Assembly (NCBI GenBank): GCA_029212925.1
Contig: JARGOB010000015.1
Location: forward strand, 1 to 64,000
DNA from: Coxiellaceae bacterium
Lineage (GTDB): Bacteria; Pseudomonadota; Gammaproteobacteria; Coxiellales; Coxiellaceae
Direction of reading: 5' to 3'
DNA: 64,000 nucleotides
Shown: positions 9,456-18,623 of the stretch, piece after piece
Numbering within the stretch: the stretch's first letter is position 1
Layout: the number at the start of each line of letters is the position of its first letter
Notes under the pieces: model-generated
Told to the model about the DNA's origin: nothing
Database searches by the model: none
What the model saw: only the letters and a program-made list of their open reading frames with translations
Position numbers and translations under genes: made by a program

Positions 9456-10259
9456 TTAATGTTGGCGATCAGTGCTTTCAAAAATCTTATCAGCCGATGC
9501 GGCGATAAAGCCTTGGTATAAGTGACCGTCTTTATCTTCGTAACGTTTAGCAAATTCATAGTAACAAGAAGGAATCTCGATATCGCCCTCCATAAAAGCA
9601 ACCAATTGATTTTGTGCCAAGATGCTGCTTTGCTCTAACAAGTCTTTGGGGGTGCCTTTAATGCGGCCACCGGCCTCATTAATATCGTATCCATGGCTAA
9701 GCAAGAAATCATTTACTTTTTCAATGCTGTCAAACTGCTTGAGGTGATTTACATTAATGGTAAAGTGGTTGGCGCGATATCCATAGGCGTATAACCATGC
9801 GGCGTATTCAGACTCTTCGAGAAGCTGTTGGTAGTCTTTATGGCGCAGTGGTTCCCACGGTGTTTTACAAAATAATAATTCAGTGGGGTTTTCCAGTAAG
9901 TTCATTGGTATGCGATCAATTAGTTCTGTAGTAAATGTTTGTAACCAAGGGCTAAATTCTTTGCCGATTAGTTCACTGATAAAAACTTTAGGTGCATCTT
10001 CGTCTGCGTGTTCGAAGTGTTTTGCAAATAAATGTTTTTTTTCAAAGGTGTATTCACCTTTTTCAACATAGCCTTCCTTTAGGAAGGGTTGCGCTAATAC
10101 ATCGATCCCAACACGGGGGTCATCAAATGTGCGCAGTGCAATATGGTCATTAATAATCTCTTCGCCAGCCTCATTAAACAATTGGAAAATATTGCCAGCG
10201 GCAGGTACTTCAGTGGAATATTGTAGCCAGAGTTTATCGAATAAATCTTTGTATGACAT
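9456..10259 (-). CDS. hglS: DUF1338 / HglS-type 2-oxoadipate dioxygenase-decarboxylase
   Basis: This 267-residue protein is of the DUF1338 (VOC-like, Fe(II)-dependent) family. The HglS member from Pseudomonas putida converts 2-oxoadipate to D-2-hydroxyglutarate in lysine catabolism. Candidate metal and substrate residues visible are the His and Arg of NDHIALRTF, the Glu of VFISELIGKEF and the His of NHFTINVNHL. The protein is the short form of the family; P. putida HglS is considerably longer. It is transcribed with the YdiJ-like gene and divergently from the saccharopine dehydrogenase-like gene, with 111 bp between the two starts. The family call is firm; the exact reaction is inferred from context. 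Confidence 0.85.
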   Translation of the reverse strand: MSYKDLFDKLWLQYSTEVPAAGNIFQLFNEAGEEIINDHIALRTFDDPRVGIDVLAQPFLKEGYVEKGEYTFEKKHLFAKHFEHADEDAPKVFISELIGKEFSPWLQTFTTELIDRIPMNLLENPTELLFCKTPWEPLRHKDYQQLLEESEYAAWLYAYGYRANHFTINVNHLKQFDSIEKVNDFLLSHGYDINEAGGRIKGTPKDLLEQSSILAQNQLVAFMEGDIEIPSCYYEFAKRYEDKDGHLYQGFIAASADKIFESTDRQH

Positions 10260-10370
10260 GTCTGCTCTCCAAATAGTGTTGCTAAATTATAGCGTATCTT
10301 CAGTGGTTCCCGCTAAACCTTACGCATGATATTATTGCCCTGTAGTGTATTGATTATTTGGGGGATTTAT

Positions 10371-11468
10371 ATGCAATCAGTTCTCGTCGCAGGGGCAGGA
10401 AAAATTGGCTCAACCATTGCGCAATTCTTGAGTTACAGCGGACACTATCGTGTGTATCTGGTGGATATTGCAACAGATAATGCGCACCCTCACGCTACCC
10501 ATGCTCCTTCTGAACATCTGCAGTTAGACCAGTTGGATATTAATGATCAAGCCAATGCTGTTTCTTATATAAAACAGAATAAAATTGAAGCAGTGGTTAC
10601 GGCCTTGCCTTATACCTGTAACCAAGCCATGGCTGAGTTGGCACTCGCCGCGGATGTGCATTACTTTGATCTTAGTGAAGATGTGAAATCAGCGGACTCA
10701 ATAGCCAAGCTAGCAAGCAAGAATAAAAAATCTTTTGTGCCACAATGTGGTTTAGCGCCTGGTTTTGTTAACATTGTTGCCAGTGATTTATTGCAATATG
10801 ACGAGCAAGTGCGTTCAGTCAAGATTCGTTGCGGTGCTTTGCCACAAGATGCCAGTAATGCACTGCAGTATGCTTTAACCTGGTCAACCGATGGCTTAAT
10901 TAATGAATATGGCAATATGTGTAATGGCATGTTGGATGGTAAGTTGGTGCCGTTGTATCCATTAGAAGATTTAGAAACCATTGTGATCGATGGTGTTAAT
11001 TATGAAGCGTTTAATACATCAGGGGGTGTTGGCACGCTATTTGATACCTATGGTGATAAAGCGGAAAGCATTACCTATAAAACCATGCGCTACCCGGGTC
11101 ATTGTGAAAAAATGAAATTCTTAATGAATGATTTGCGCTTAAATGATGATCGTGACACGTTAAAGCGTATTTTAGAGAATGCTATTCCTACTACGCAACA
11201 AGACGTGGTTATCGTGCATGTCACCGTGGATGGTTTACAAAATGACAAGCTAAATCATCGCGCTTATTCGCAAAAGTTTTATCCAAAAACAATTGCAGGT
11301 ATTGAGTGTACGGCGATACAAGCCACTACCGCATCAGGCGCTTGTGCGGTGATTGATAGCGTGATGAGCGATCCGGATCGTTATCAAGGGTTTGTAAAGC
11401 AAGAGCAGTTTGCGTTAAACCATATTTTACAAAATCACTTCGGTGAATATTTGGCAGGAGATATTTAA
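10371..11468 (+). CDS. Saccharopine dehydrogenase / L-lysine 6-dehydrogenase-like oxidoreductase
   Basis: This 365-residue protein starts at ATG 10371, preceded by GGGGGA; an upstream in-frame ATG at 10326 lacks a ribosome-binding site. The N-terminal Rossmann motif VAGAGKIGSTIAQFL binds NAD(P). The saccharopine dehydrogenase core follows, with PQCGLAPGFVNIVASDLL typical of the family. Single-domain proteins of this length include bacterial L-lysine 6-dehydrogenase and saccharopine dehydrogenase. Either produces 2-aminoadipate semialdehyde. With no lysine-ketoglutarate reductase domain in the window, direct lysine 6-dehydrogenase activity is attractive but unproven. The ALDH7 gene follows 149 bp downstream. 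Confidence 0.85.
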   Translation: MQSVLVAGAGKIGSTIAQFLSYSGHYRVYLVDIATDNAHPHATHAPSEHLQLDQLDINDQANAVSYIKQNKIEAVVTALPYTCNQAMAELALAADVHYFDLSEDVKSADSIAKLASKNKKSFVPQCGLAPGFVNIVASDLLQYDEQVRSVKIRCGALPQDASNALQYALTWSTDGLINEYGNMCNGMLDGKLVPLYPLEDLETIVIDGVNYEAFNTSGGVGTLFDTYGDKAESITYKTMRYPGHCEKMKFLMNDLRLNDDRDTLKRILENAIPTTQQDVVIVHVTVDGLQNDKLNHRAYSQKFYPKTIAGIECTAIQATTASGACAVIDSVMSDPDRYQGFVKQEQFALNHILQNHFGEYLAGDI

Positions 11469-11486
11469 ACTTATCGCGTGGGGGAT

Positions 11487-11522
11487 TTTTAAGGGGGAGC
11501 GCGTGTTCGCTCCCCCTTAAAA
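11487..11522 (+). terminator. Strong bidirectional-type hairpin after the lysine/saccharopine dehydrogenase gene
   Basis: A perfect 15-bp inverted repeat (11487-11501 with 11508-11522, core GGGGGAGCG/CGCTCCCCC) encloses a six-base loop and is flanked by A and T runs. It begins 18 bases after the stop codon and probably terminates or attenuates read-through toward the ALDH gene. Confidence 0.8.
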
Positions 11523-11594
11523 GGGCGCAATTACTTGTCTTTGCGCCCGTATAATACCAGGAAGTTATTTCTGCATAGCCAAGCAGAAATAACT
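11523..11594 (+). promoter_or_regulatory. Promoter and two-hairpin leader of the ALDH7 gene
   Basis: An 8-bp stem (11523-11530 with 11541-11548) is followed at once by a perfect TATAAT (11550-11555); the -35 is poor. Transcripts starting near 11562 would begin with a perfect 12-bp hairpin (11563-11574 with 11583-11594, eight-base loop), leaving about 23 nt before ATG 11618. The structured 5' end could stabilise the mRNA or gate translation; the poor -35 suggests activator control. Confidence 0.5.
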
Positions 11595-11617
11595 GATGAT
11601 AAAGCATAGGATTTTTG

Positions 11618-13135
11618 ATGGATATATTAAAACAGTTAGGATTGTCTGATAAAAACCATTCAGCATGTACTGCAAAAGATGCATGGTCATCAACGACTGA
11701 TCGAGGGGTGATTGACTCAATCAGTCCAACTAACGGCGAATTGATTGCTCAGGTGTATAACTGCAGTGAGGCGGACTATGAGCGCGTGATGGAAACTGCA
11801 GAATTAGCCGGGCAGCGTTGGAAAAGTGTGCCGGCACCGCAACGTGGTGAGGTGGTGCGACAGCTCGGTGATTTATTGCGCCAGCATAAAGATGCGTTAG
11901 GCAGTTTGGTTTCATTAGAGATGGGCAAGTCAAAACAAGAAGGTGATGGTGAAGTACAAGAAATGATTGATATGGCTGATTTAGCTGTAGGTCAGTCTCG
12001 TATGTTGTATGGTAACACCATGCATTCAGAGCGTCCCTTTCATCGTATGTATGAGCAATGGCATCCGTTAGGCATCGTTGGTGTGATTTCTGCGTTTAAT
12101 TTTCCAGTGGCGGTATGGGCATGGAATGCTTTTGTTGCTGCGGTTTGTGGTAACACGGTGGTATGGCGACCCTCACCAAAAACACCATTATGCACAATTG
12201 CCGTGCAGCATTTATGTAATCAAGTGATGGAACGTAATAATTGTGAGGGCGTGTTTAATTGTGTGATATCCGATGATGTGGAATTGTCTAAGCGATTTGT
12301 GTCGGATGATCGTTTCCCGTTGGTTTCATTTACCGGTTCAAGTGCGGTTGGTGCTAATGTGGCGCAAGTGGTCGCAAAACGATATGGCCGTAGCCTGCTC
12401 GAATGCAGTGGTAATAACGCGATGATAGTTGAGTCAGATGCTGACTTGAATTTAGCCATACCGGCAATAGTGTTTGGTGGTGTTGGCACAGCGGGGCAGC
12501 GCTGTACAACGACGCGCCGCTTGTTATTGCATAAATCCATTTACGATAAAGTGGTTAAAGCTTTAGTCGCGGCATATAAAAAGGTAACAATTGGTGATCC
12601 ATTAGATACCAAAAACTTAATGGGGCCTTTAATCGATACTGGTGCTGTAGCGATGTATCAAGCAGCAATCGAGCAGGCTAAGTCGCAAGGTGGGAAGGTA
12701 TTGTGCGGTGGTGAAGTGATTGATCAGCCTGGGTTCTATGTGCAACCAACACTCATTGAGGCGCACAATGATTGGGATATTGTGCAGCAAGAAACCTTTG
12801 CGCCGATTTTATATCTTATGAAGTATGAATCTTTAGATGAAGCGATAGCCATGCAGAATAATGTTTGCCAAGGTTTATCTTCAGCTATCTTTACGCAATC
12901 CGTAAAAACAGCTGAACGTTTTTTATCAGCAATGGGCTCAGATTGCGGTATTGCCAATGTCAATATCGGCACGTCAGGTGCAGAGATCGGCGGGGCATTT
13001 GGTGGTGAGAAAGCCACTGGTGGTGGTCGCGAAGCCGGTTCGGATGCATGGAAAGCCTATATGCGCCGCCAAACCAATACGATCAATTGGAGCGATGAAT
13101 TACCCTTGGCACAAGGCATAGCGTTTGACCTTTAG
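11618..13135 (+). CDS. ALDH7-type 2-aminoadipate-semialdehyde dehydrogenase
   Basis: This 505-residue aldehyde dehydrogenase of the antiquitin (ALDH7) group would oxidise 2-aminoadipate 6-semialdehyde to 2-aminoadipate with NAD+. Visible motifs are [15 protein letters not shown] (the ALDH active-site Asn region), [15 protein letters not shown] (coenzyme loop), [12 protein letters not shown] (general-base Glu), [13 protein letters not shown] (nucleophilic Cys) and a C-terminal [20 protein letters not shown] typical of ALDH7. The start is ATG 11618; a TTG three bases upstream is less likely. It lies downstream of the saccharopine/lysine dehydrogenase gene, and their products act consecutively. 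Substrate is inferred from subfamily and context. Confidence 0.9.
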   Translation: MDILKQLGLSDKNHSACTAKDAWSSTTDRGVIDSISPTNGELIAQVYNCSEADYERVMETAELAGQRWKSVPAPQRGEVVRQLGDLLRQHKDALGSLVSLEMGKSKQEGDGEVQEMIDMADLAVGQSRMLYGNTMHSERPFHRMYEQWHPLGIVGVISAFNFPVAVWAWNAFVAAVCGNTVVWRPSPKTPLCTIAVQHLCNQVMERNNCEGVFNCVISDDVELSKRFVSDDRFPLVSFTGSSAVGANVAQVVAKRYGRSLLECSGNNAMIVESDADLNLAIPAIVFGGVGTAGQRCTTTRRLLLHKSIYDKVVKALVAAYKKVTIGDPLDTKNLMGPLIDTGAVAMYQAAIEQAKSQGGKVLCGGEVIDQPGFYVQPTLIEAHNDWDIVQQETFAPILYLMKYESLDEAIAMQNNVCQGLSSAIFTQSVKTAERFLSAMGSDCGIANVNIGTSGAEIGGAFGGEKATGGGREAGSDAWKAYMRRQTNTINWSDELPLAQGIAFDL

Positions 13136-13171
13136 GGCTGCTTCAAGATCCATTGGATTGGTGTTTTGCAG

Positions 13172-13215
13172 TTTGTTCAATATACTGAAGAAAATTGTTC
13201 AGTACATTGAACAAA
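13172..13215. terminator. Long hairpin between convergent genes
   Basis: An 18-bp inverted repeat with one mismatch (13172-13189 with 13198-13215, arms TTTGTTCAATATACTGAA and TTCAGTACATTGAACAAA) has an eight-base spacer. It lies between the convergent ALDH7 and ppc genes. A bidirectional terminator is likeliest, although no long T-run follows; it could instead be a protein-binding dyad. Confidence 0.5.
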
Positions 13216-13266
13216 TGGTATCACTAAGTGTAATTAATATGTTTATCACAGGCTTAGGTTGAATCT

Positions 13267-16011
13267 TTACCCCGTATTTTGCATGGCAGCAGAAATACCA
13301 TTAATGCTTAACATCAATAATTGTGTCAGCAGTTCGTGATCATTTGGGCTTTGTTGAAAACGCTTCATTAATTCGATTTGTAAAAGATTAAGTACGTCGG
13401 TATACGGTGTGCGTAGTTGGATGGATTTTTTCAAAACCGGCAAGTGATCCAGTAAATGCTGTTGTTGTGTGATCGCATTAATGTGTTGGCACGCGTATTC
13501 GTAACCAGTAGTGATCATCTCATGTATGGAGCGTGTATTCTGTGGGTAACATTGTGACATGGGTAGATGAGTGCGTGCTAACTCTTTGCTGGCGTTGTTG
13601 ATGAGCTCTTGGAAGAACGGCCAGTGCTGATAACACTGTTGTAATATGGTGAGCGCACTACTGTCTTGTTTGAGTAACTTATCTAAGGCATAACCAATGC
13701 CATACCAACCCGGTACGTTATAGCGAGTTTGGATCCATGAAAAAACCCAGGGGATCGCGCGCAGTCCTTCAAAATCTACTTCACTGGCTGATTTGCGTGA
13801 TACAGGTCTTGAGGCAATCGGCAGTTTGCTAATAAATTCGATCGGTGTGGTACTGATATACCATGACCAAAAATCAGGGTGATCAATTAACTCACGATAA
13901 TGTGCGCGTGCATCATTGGATAATTGATCGCATAGATCGGTAATTTTTGGTTGTTGCCAATAGTCACTGGCCTCTTTTTTATAAAGATCCGCAGTAGTGA
14001 GTATCATCGCATGACAGATCTTTTCAAGATGTCGATGAGTGAGTGCTGGTAAGCTGTAATGACTGGATATCACTTCACCTTGTTCGGTAAAGCGTATTTT
14101 GCCGGTATGACAAATTGAAGGTGATGCCATGATCGCATGGTTAATGCTGCCACCACCACGTCCGACGCTGCCACCGCGGCCATGAAAGTAACAGTAGTCA
14201 ATATTTTGTTGTCGGCATAATTCAGATAGTGCGCGTATCGCTTTGTGTAATGACCAATTGGATGTCCAGTAACCGCCGTCTTTATTGCTGTCGGAATAAC
14301 CGAGCATGATCTCTTGAAAATTCTTACGTTCTATTAAGTGCTGGCGGTAGTGCGGGTTATCGAATAATGCCGCCATGGTTTGTTGGCTGCTTTGCAAATC
14401 ATCAACCGTTTCAAATAATGGTGAAATATCACTGAGCGTATCAAGTTCTGTCAGTTTTAATAAAAATAATGCTTCTAACATATCACTGACGGCATGGGTC
14501 ATGCTGATCACATAACTGCCATAGGCGCTGGGCTCTTGGCGTGTGTATTCGCGCATGACATGTAAGTTATCTAAACAATGCTGTGCTACTTCAGTCAGTT
14601 TATCATGGTCAAATTTGATTTTATCAATACTGCTCAGCTGCTGATTGAGTGTGTTGCATTTGTCATCTTCGTCTAACGAAGCATAATCAATATCGGTATG
14701 TTGCTGTAAAATTTCAGTAATGGTTTGCTGATGCACGTCGCTGTGTTGACGAATGTCTAAAGCAGCTACGTGGAAGCCAAACGTTCTTGTTTGAATAATT
14801 AAGTCATTCAGTTTGCTATGATGAGCTACTTTCGACAAGCACATGCTGCTTAAACTGTGCTGTACAAGCATTAGGTCGTCATAAAACTGTTCGCTGGTGT
14901 ATTGCGTGTCGTGATGTAATTTTGCATGTATATAGCCAATTTTACGTCGGAATGGCTCGTGATCATACGCGTCTTTTGCTAATAGTTCGCTTTGCAGTTT
15001 ACTGCTATCACATTCGATAGAGTCAAGCAGTTCTTGTGGGGCATCAGTTACTGCCTCGGATATACTTAATAGGTCCCATAGCTCAACTAATTGCAGTTGA
15101 TAGTTGTTAATGGCCTTTTTTCGATGGTAATGCAGCGTGTTATTCATGACCTCAGGTGTGGCAAATGGGTTGCCGTCGCAATCGCCGCCAATCCATGAGC
15201 GGTAACGCGCAATGGTGGGCAGGTGATGAATGTCGGTATCATAATACGCTTTTAAGGCGTAGCGAATATCATGATAAATCATTGGCACACTGCGCCAAAT
15301 GCTACCAGCTAAGTAATAACAGCCATTATGCACTTCGTCTTCCAATGTTGGACGCACATGGCGAAGACTATCTGTGTATAGCATCAAACAAATCAGTTCA
15401 TATAGCGCCATTTGCTTTTGATTGATCGCTTGATTAGATTGCGGTTGTGACAATTGATGCAACAGTTCGGATATTTGCACTTGTTTATGCAGTAACGTAT
15501 GGCGCTTGGTCTCTGTTGGGTGCGCAGTCAGCGTTGGTTGGATTTGAATTTTTTCTAGTAGCGCTAAGACTTGCTCTACCGTCAATCCTTTTTTCTTTAA
15601 TTGATAAATAGCGGCAGCAACCGATTCTGGTTTGGGTTGATCGAGTGTGGCATCAATGGCGCGTTGTTGGTTAATGCGAATGATCTCTTGTTTTTCTGCT
15701 TGATTAATTAAGTTAAAAAAAATCAAGTATGCCCATAGCAGCCAACGAATTGATGTCAGGTCTAGTCCTGCAATAATGGCTTGTGCTTGTTTGAAGTCGG
15801 GGGTATGACCACTGTTTTCTTCATCTTTACAGATTAAACGTAAACCATCGACCAGTTCATAAATATCTTCGCCGGCTTTTTGTAATACAGCGCTGCCCAG
15901 CAAGCTAGCGAGTAAGTTGATTTGCATGCTGAGCGGTAATGAAACGCCTTCACCCTCAGACATGATGTCCAGGCTTTGCCAGTAGAGCGATTGAAAGTGT
16001 GTTTTGTCCAT
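13267..16011 (-). CDS. ppc: Phosphoenolpyruvate carboxylase
   Basis: This enzyme carboxylates PEP with bicarbonate to oxaloacetate, replenishing the TCA cycle. It has 914 residues, close to the usual 870-930. Signatures visible are LTAHPTETKR (first catalytic His region), GYSDSNKDGGYWTSNW and FHGRGGSVGRGGG (glycine-rich catalytic loop). Also present are the ASRPVSRK and LRAIPWVFSWIQTR motifs near the C-terminus and the closing ISAAMQNTG. It is a single gene facing the ALDH7 gene. Upstream of ATG 16011 there is no good ribosome-binding site; a downstream Met at residue 17 is possible but would trim the conserved N-terminus. Confidence 0.97.
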   Translation of the reverse strand: MDKTHFQSLYWQSLDIMSEGEGVSLPLSMQINLLASLLGSAVLQKAGEDIYELVDGLRLICKDEENSGHTPDFKQAQAIIAGLDLTSIRWLLWAYLIFFNLINQAEKQEIIRINQQRAIDATLDQPKPESVAAAIYQLKKKGLTVEQVLALLEKIQIQPTLTAHPTETKRHTLLHKQVQISELLHQLSQPQSNQAINQKQMALYELICLMLYTDSLRHVRPTLEDEVHNGCYYLAGSIWRSVPMIYHDIRYALKAYYDTDIHHLPTIARYRSWIGGDCDGNPFATPEVMNNTLHYHRKKAINNYQLQLVELWDLLSISEAVTDAPQELLDSIECDSSKLQSELLAKDAYDHEPFRRKIGYIHAKLHHDTQYTSEQFYDDLMLVQHSLSSMCLSKVAHHSKLNDLIIQTRTFGFHVAALDIRQHSDVHQQTITEILQQHTDIDYASLDEDDKCNTLNQQLSSIDKIKFDHDKLTEVAQHCLDNLHVMREYTRQEPSAYGSYVISMTHAVSDMLEALFLLKLTELDTLSDISPLFETVDDLQSSQQTMAALFDNPHYRQHLIERKNFQEIMLGYSDSNKDGGYWTSNWSLHKAIRALSELCRQQNIDYCYFHGRGGSVGRGGGSINHAIMASPSICHTGKIRFTEQGEVISSHYSLPALTHRHLEKICHAMILTTADLYKKEASDYWQQPKITDLCDQLSNDARAHYRELIDHPDFWSWYISTTPIEFISKLPIASRPVSRKSASEVDFEGLRAIPWVFSWIQTRYNVPGWYGIGYALDKLLKQDSSALTILQQCYQHWPFFQELINNASKELARTHLPMSQCYPQNTRSIHEMITTGYEYACQHINAITQQQHLLDHLPVLKKSIQLRTPYTDVLNLLQIELMKRFQQSPNDHELLTQLLMLSINGISAAMQNTG

Positions 16012-16043
16012 GGGGTTAGTATACGCTTGTCTGCCAGTAATTG

Positions 16044-16757
16044 TTAAGTCTTTCCTGGGGTAGGTGGGCTGTCTTCAGGGCGGGGTTCGTGGCTCTTGCC
16101 CTCAGTTACTGATGCTTGTAATCTGCTACGGAATGTATCTTCAGGTGTGCGCTTGTCTGAGTTGAGTGGTTGGTTAATCAATAAACACTTGCCTTCATAT
16201 TTAATCGATAAGGCATTGTCTTCGTCGTCAATAAAGTGACCACCTTTCTCTATTTCACTCTTCCAGCGTTCTGGTTCAGCAGCAATATTATAAAAAATAT
16301 TTTGGTCGGCATCGATAAGGTAGGTATGGTCCGCGTCGTATGCGTATATCACATAAGAGTGATCATCCGTATGGCAAGAGTAAAGTGAATTTGGTTCTTG
16401 CTCAGAAAAATAGGATTGTACATCGTCTAGTGTTTTTTTTCCGCTGTCTTTGAGAGTAACTTTTGTTATTTCATAGTCCTCATCTCTTTCAATGCTGAAA
16501 TCCACATCTTCATTCATTGTAAATTTTTTATCGATTGAGCTACTAGCGGGGTCTGGCACTGTAGGGTTTTCTTTCATGGATGTGTCAATATAAGCCAATG
16601 AGCATTCAAAACCCTCGGTTTCATTGGTAAGTAAAGTGGCTACGGCATGTGTAATGCCGGTGCAGTTTCCCGCGCGGCCGTAGTTGGTATAAGCATATTC
16701 AGATATTGTTTGAAGATCGCTTATTATCTCTTCGGGTTCTCGCTCTGTTCGTGCCAT
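16044..16757 (-). CDS. Unknown protein with a Cys-His-Asp (papain-like) pattern
   Basis: This 237-residue acidic protein was not recognised. A Cys at the start of a predicted helix (RAGNCTGITHAVATLL, about residue 32), a later His before a strand (DDHSYVIYAYD, about residue 132) and an Asp or Asn a few residues beyond (YLIDADQN) have the order and secondary structure seen in papain/transglutaminase-fold enzymes. The C-terminal tail is polar and proline-rich (PRPEDSPPTPGKT). There is no signal peptide or membrane segment. It lies 32 bp downstream of ppc's start on the same strand. A cysteine-protease or effector role is a hypothesis only. Confidence 0.55.
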   Translation of the reverse strand: MARTEREPEEIISDLQTISEYAYTNYGRAGNCTGITHAVATLLTNETEGFECSLAYIDTSMKENPTVPDPASSSIDKKFTMNEDVDFSIERDEDYEITKVTLKDSGKKTLDDVQSYFSEQEPNSLYSCHTDDHSYVIYAYDADHTYLIDADQNIFYNIAAEPERWKSEIEKGGHFIDDEDNALSIKYEGKCLLINQPLNSDKRTPEDTFRSRLQASVTEGKSHEPRPEDSPPTPGKT

Positions 16758-16829
16758 ATCGCTACTCGTTACCGTAGTTACATGGTGTTAATTATAGTCG
16801 ATGCTCTTATTTCGATAGGGCTGTGTGAG

Positions 16830-18029
16830 TTAAGTCATTTGTTCCAAAACAAATTTTTTCCAGCCGGTGGCGTTTTTATACAATTCAGAAAAGCGCAGCT
16901 CACCACTAAAGATTTGCATCGCACGTTGGATCGGTGCCTGCTTGCGCAGTTTTAAGTAGTTACGTACCAACTTGGGTTTGGTATACAGCCAATGCGACAG
17001 CTTGGCAGAGAAGTGTAAGTCGGTGAGTAGCTCTTGTTGTAATATCTGTTGGTACATTTGTTGTGCTTGTTCAACATTTGTAGCAGATGATAATGCTGGA
17101 TCCCGGATCAAGTCCGGGATGACAAAGCTGCTTACAGTGCTGGCAGCAATGCGGCCGCTGATGATTGCAGCTGATATACCTTCAGCTGTTAATGGGTCGG
17201 CTAATCCTGCTGCATCACCAACAAGCAATACACGCCCACGGCTAAAGCCATCAGGGCGTGCACGTAACGGTACTACAAAACCTTTTTGCTGCACCGAAAG
17301 AATATCGCTGTCTTTTAGTCCCAATATTTCATAGTAATCTTTAAGGAACGTTTTTGGTGAGGCGGATTTCTTGCTGTCAAAATGAAAACAGCCAACACCA
17401 ATTGATAAATGATGTTTTTTGGGAAATAACCAGCCATAGCCTTGTGGAATCGCTTCAAAGTCAAAGCGTGCACGATTTAAGCGTTTAAATGCTTCATCAG
17501 TCACTTCCACTTCGGCTTCAACAGCCGGTGCATTATTGTCAGTATAAGCCGGCCACCCGGCAAGCTTGGCGGTATTGCCGCTGGCGCCATCAGCAGCGAT
17601 TAGCCATTTGGCATTGAGTGTTTGTTGATTAAACGCAACGCTAACGTTGTTCTCATCTTGTGATAAAGAATCCAACTCTGTACTTTCAAAAAATTGCACG
17701 CCTAATTGCTTAGCATGGTCAGCTAATAATTTGTCCAGTTTGCTGCGCATTACCATGTATACATAAGGTGAATCACTGCTAGCGGTATAGCTTAAATTTG
17801 ATTTGTGCCACACCAAGTCAGTTTCGTATATTGTTTGTTCAACCGCTGGGCTGATATCGATAGGGAATAGGTCATAAGCACGCTTTACGATGCCACCACC
17901 GCAGACTTTAACCCGGGGGTGCTGTTTTTTTTCTATAACCGCAACCTTGAGCCCTTTTTGTGCACATTCAATGGCGCAACAGCTGCCAGCAGGTCCGGAT
18001 CCAACAATAATGACGTCAACGTTTGGCAT
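16830..18029 (-). CDS. Geranylgeranyl reductase family FAD-dependent oxidoreductase
   Basis: This protein has 399 residues from the ATG at 18029, which is preceded by GAAGGA; the ATG five codons upstream has no such site. The N-terminal Rossmann motif is VDVIIVGSGPAGSCCAIE, followed by KVCGGGI, both characteristic of the geranylgeranyl-reductase/DUF flavoproteins that hydrogenate isoprenoid chains. The second FAD motif is RVLLVGDAAGLADPLTAEGI. Residues encoded by 17096-17126 (VIPDLIRDP) come from an inserted palindromic repeat that keeps the frame. The insertion lies in the C-terminal third, after the FAD motif, so the enzyme may remain active. Substrate is unknown; polyprenyl or quinone-chain reduction would be typical. 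Confidence 0.85.
   Translation of the reverse strand: MPNVDVIIVGSGPAGSCCAIECAQKGLKVAVIEKKQHPRVKVCGGGIVKRAYDLFPIDISPAVEQTIYETDLVWHKSNLSYTASSDSPYVYMVMRSKLDKLLADHAKQLGVQFFESTELDSLSQDENNVSVAFNQQTLNAKWLIAADGASGNTAKLAGWPAYTDNNAPAVEAEVEVTDEAFKRLNRARFDFEAIPQGYGWLFPKKHHLSIGVGCFHFDSKKSASPKTFLKDYYEILGLKDSDILSVQQKGFVVPLRARPDGFSRGRVLLVGDAAGLADPLTAEGISAAIISGRIAASTVSSFVIPDLIRDPALSSATNVEQAQQMYQQILQQELLTDLHFSAKLSHWLYTKPKLVRNYLKLRKQAPIQRAMQIFSGELRFSELYKNATGWKKFVLEQMT
17096..17126. repeat. Palindromic repeat inserted in a coding sequence
   Basis: A near-perfect palindrome built on GGATCCCGGATCAAGTCCGG then GATGAC lies inside the flavoprotein gene. On the coding strand it gives VIPDLIRDP, the peptide typically produced where this widespread bacterial repeat has entered genes. 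The insertion is in frame and adds a short loop. Confidence 0.75.
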
Positions 18030-18139
18030 GGTATTCCTTCTCATTTGATTGAGTGTCGCGATTCTACCATAGAATTTAGGCTTGTAGTTATGTGGGAAGC
18101 CGTTACAATCAAGCCACAGTTATCAGCGTGGAGTTTCTC

Positions 18140-18610
18140 ATGTTTAATCGTATTGTTACCGTATGCTTTGCTAATATTTGCCGCAGCCCAGTGGCGGAAT
18201 ATTTATTACGTAATGCTGCACCGAATGACAAGGTGGAAGTGAAATCAGCTGGCATTCAAGCGCGCCCTAATTATGCAGCAGCGCCGGAAATGATTGAGTT
18301 AATGGCAGAGAAGGGTGTTGATTTGAGTCAGCATCGCTCGGCTTTGTTGGACTCCCCTATGATTAGCTGGTCAGAATTAATCTTGGTAGTGGAAAAAGAA
18401 CATCAAAAATTTATCGAGCACCAATTCCCAATGGCGCGTGGTCGCATTCAATTATTGGGTAAATGGACATGCGGTGATATCGATGACCCTTACCGCCGTG
18501 CCCGTGAAAACTATGAGCATTGCATTACTGAATTGGAAGAAGCGGTTGATGCCTGGGCGCAGAAATTGTGGGGTACGGTTCGTAATGGGGCAACATGCGA
18601 GCAAGAATAA
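18140..18610 (+). CDS. Low-molecular-weight protein tyrosine phosphatase
   Basis: This 156-residue cytosolic phosphatase has the P-loop CFANICRSP at about residues 9-17 (CX5R, nucleophilic Cys) and the distal DIDDPYRRA general-acid motif. It is close to Wzb/Etp/Ptp, which dephosphorylate tyrosine kinases that control exopolysaccharide export. The GGAG at 18130-18133 supports ATG 18140 over an upstream ATG at 18092. No tyrosine kinase gene is in the window. The surrounding lipid-linked sugar genes and the Pel operon 26 kb away make a role in surface polysaccharide control plausible but unproven. Confidence 0.9.
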   Translation: MFNRIVTVCFANICRSPVAEYLLRNAAPNDKVEVKSAGIQARPNYAAAPEMIELMAEKGVDLSQHRSALLDSPMISWSELILVVEKEHQKFIEHQFPMARGRIQLLGKWTCGDIDDPYRRARENYEHCITELEEAVDAWAQKLWGTVRNGATCEQE

Positions 18611-18623
18611 CTGCCATAGTTAG

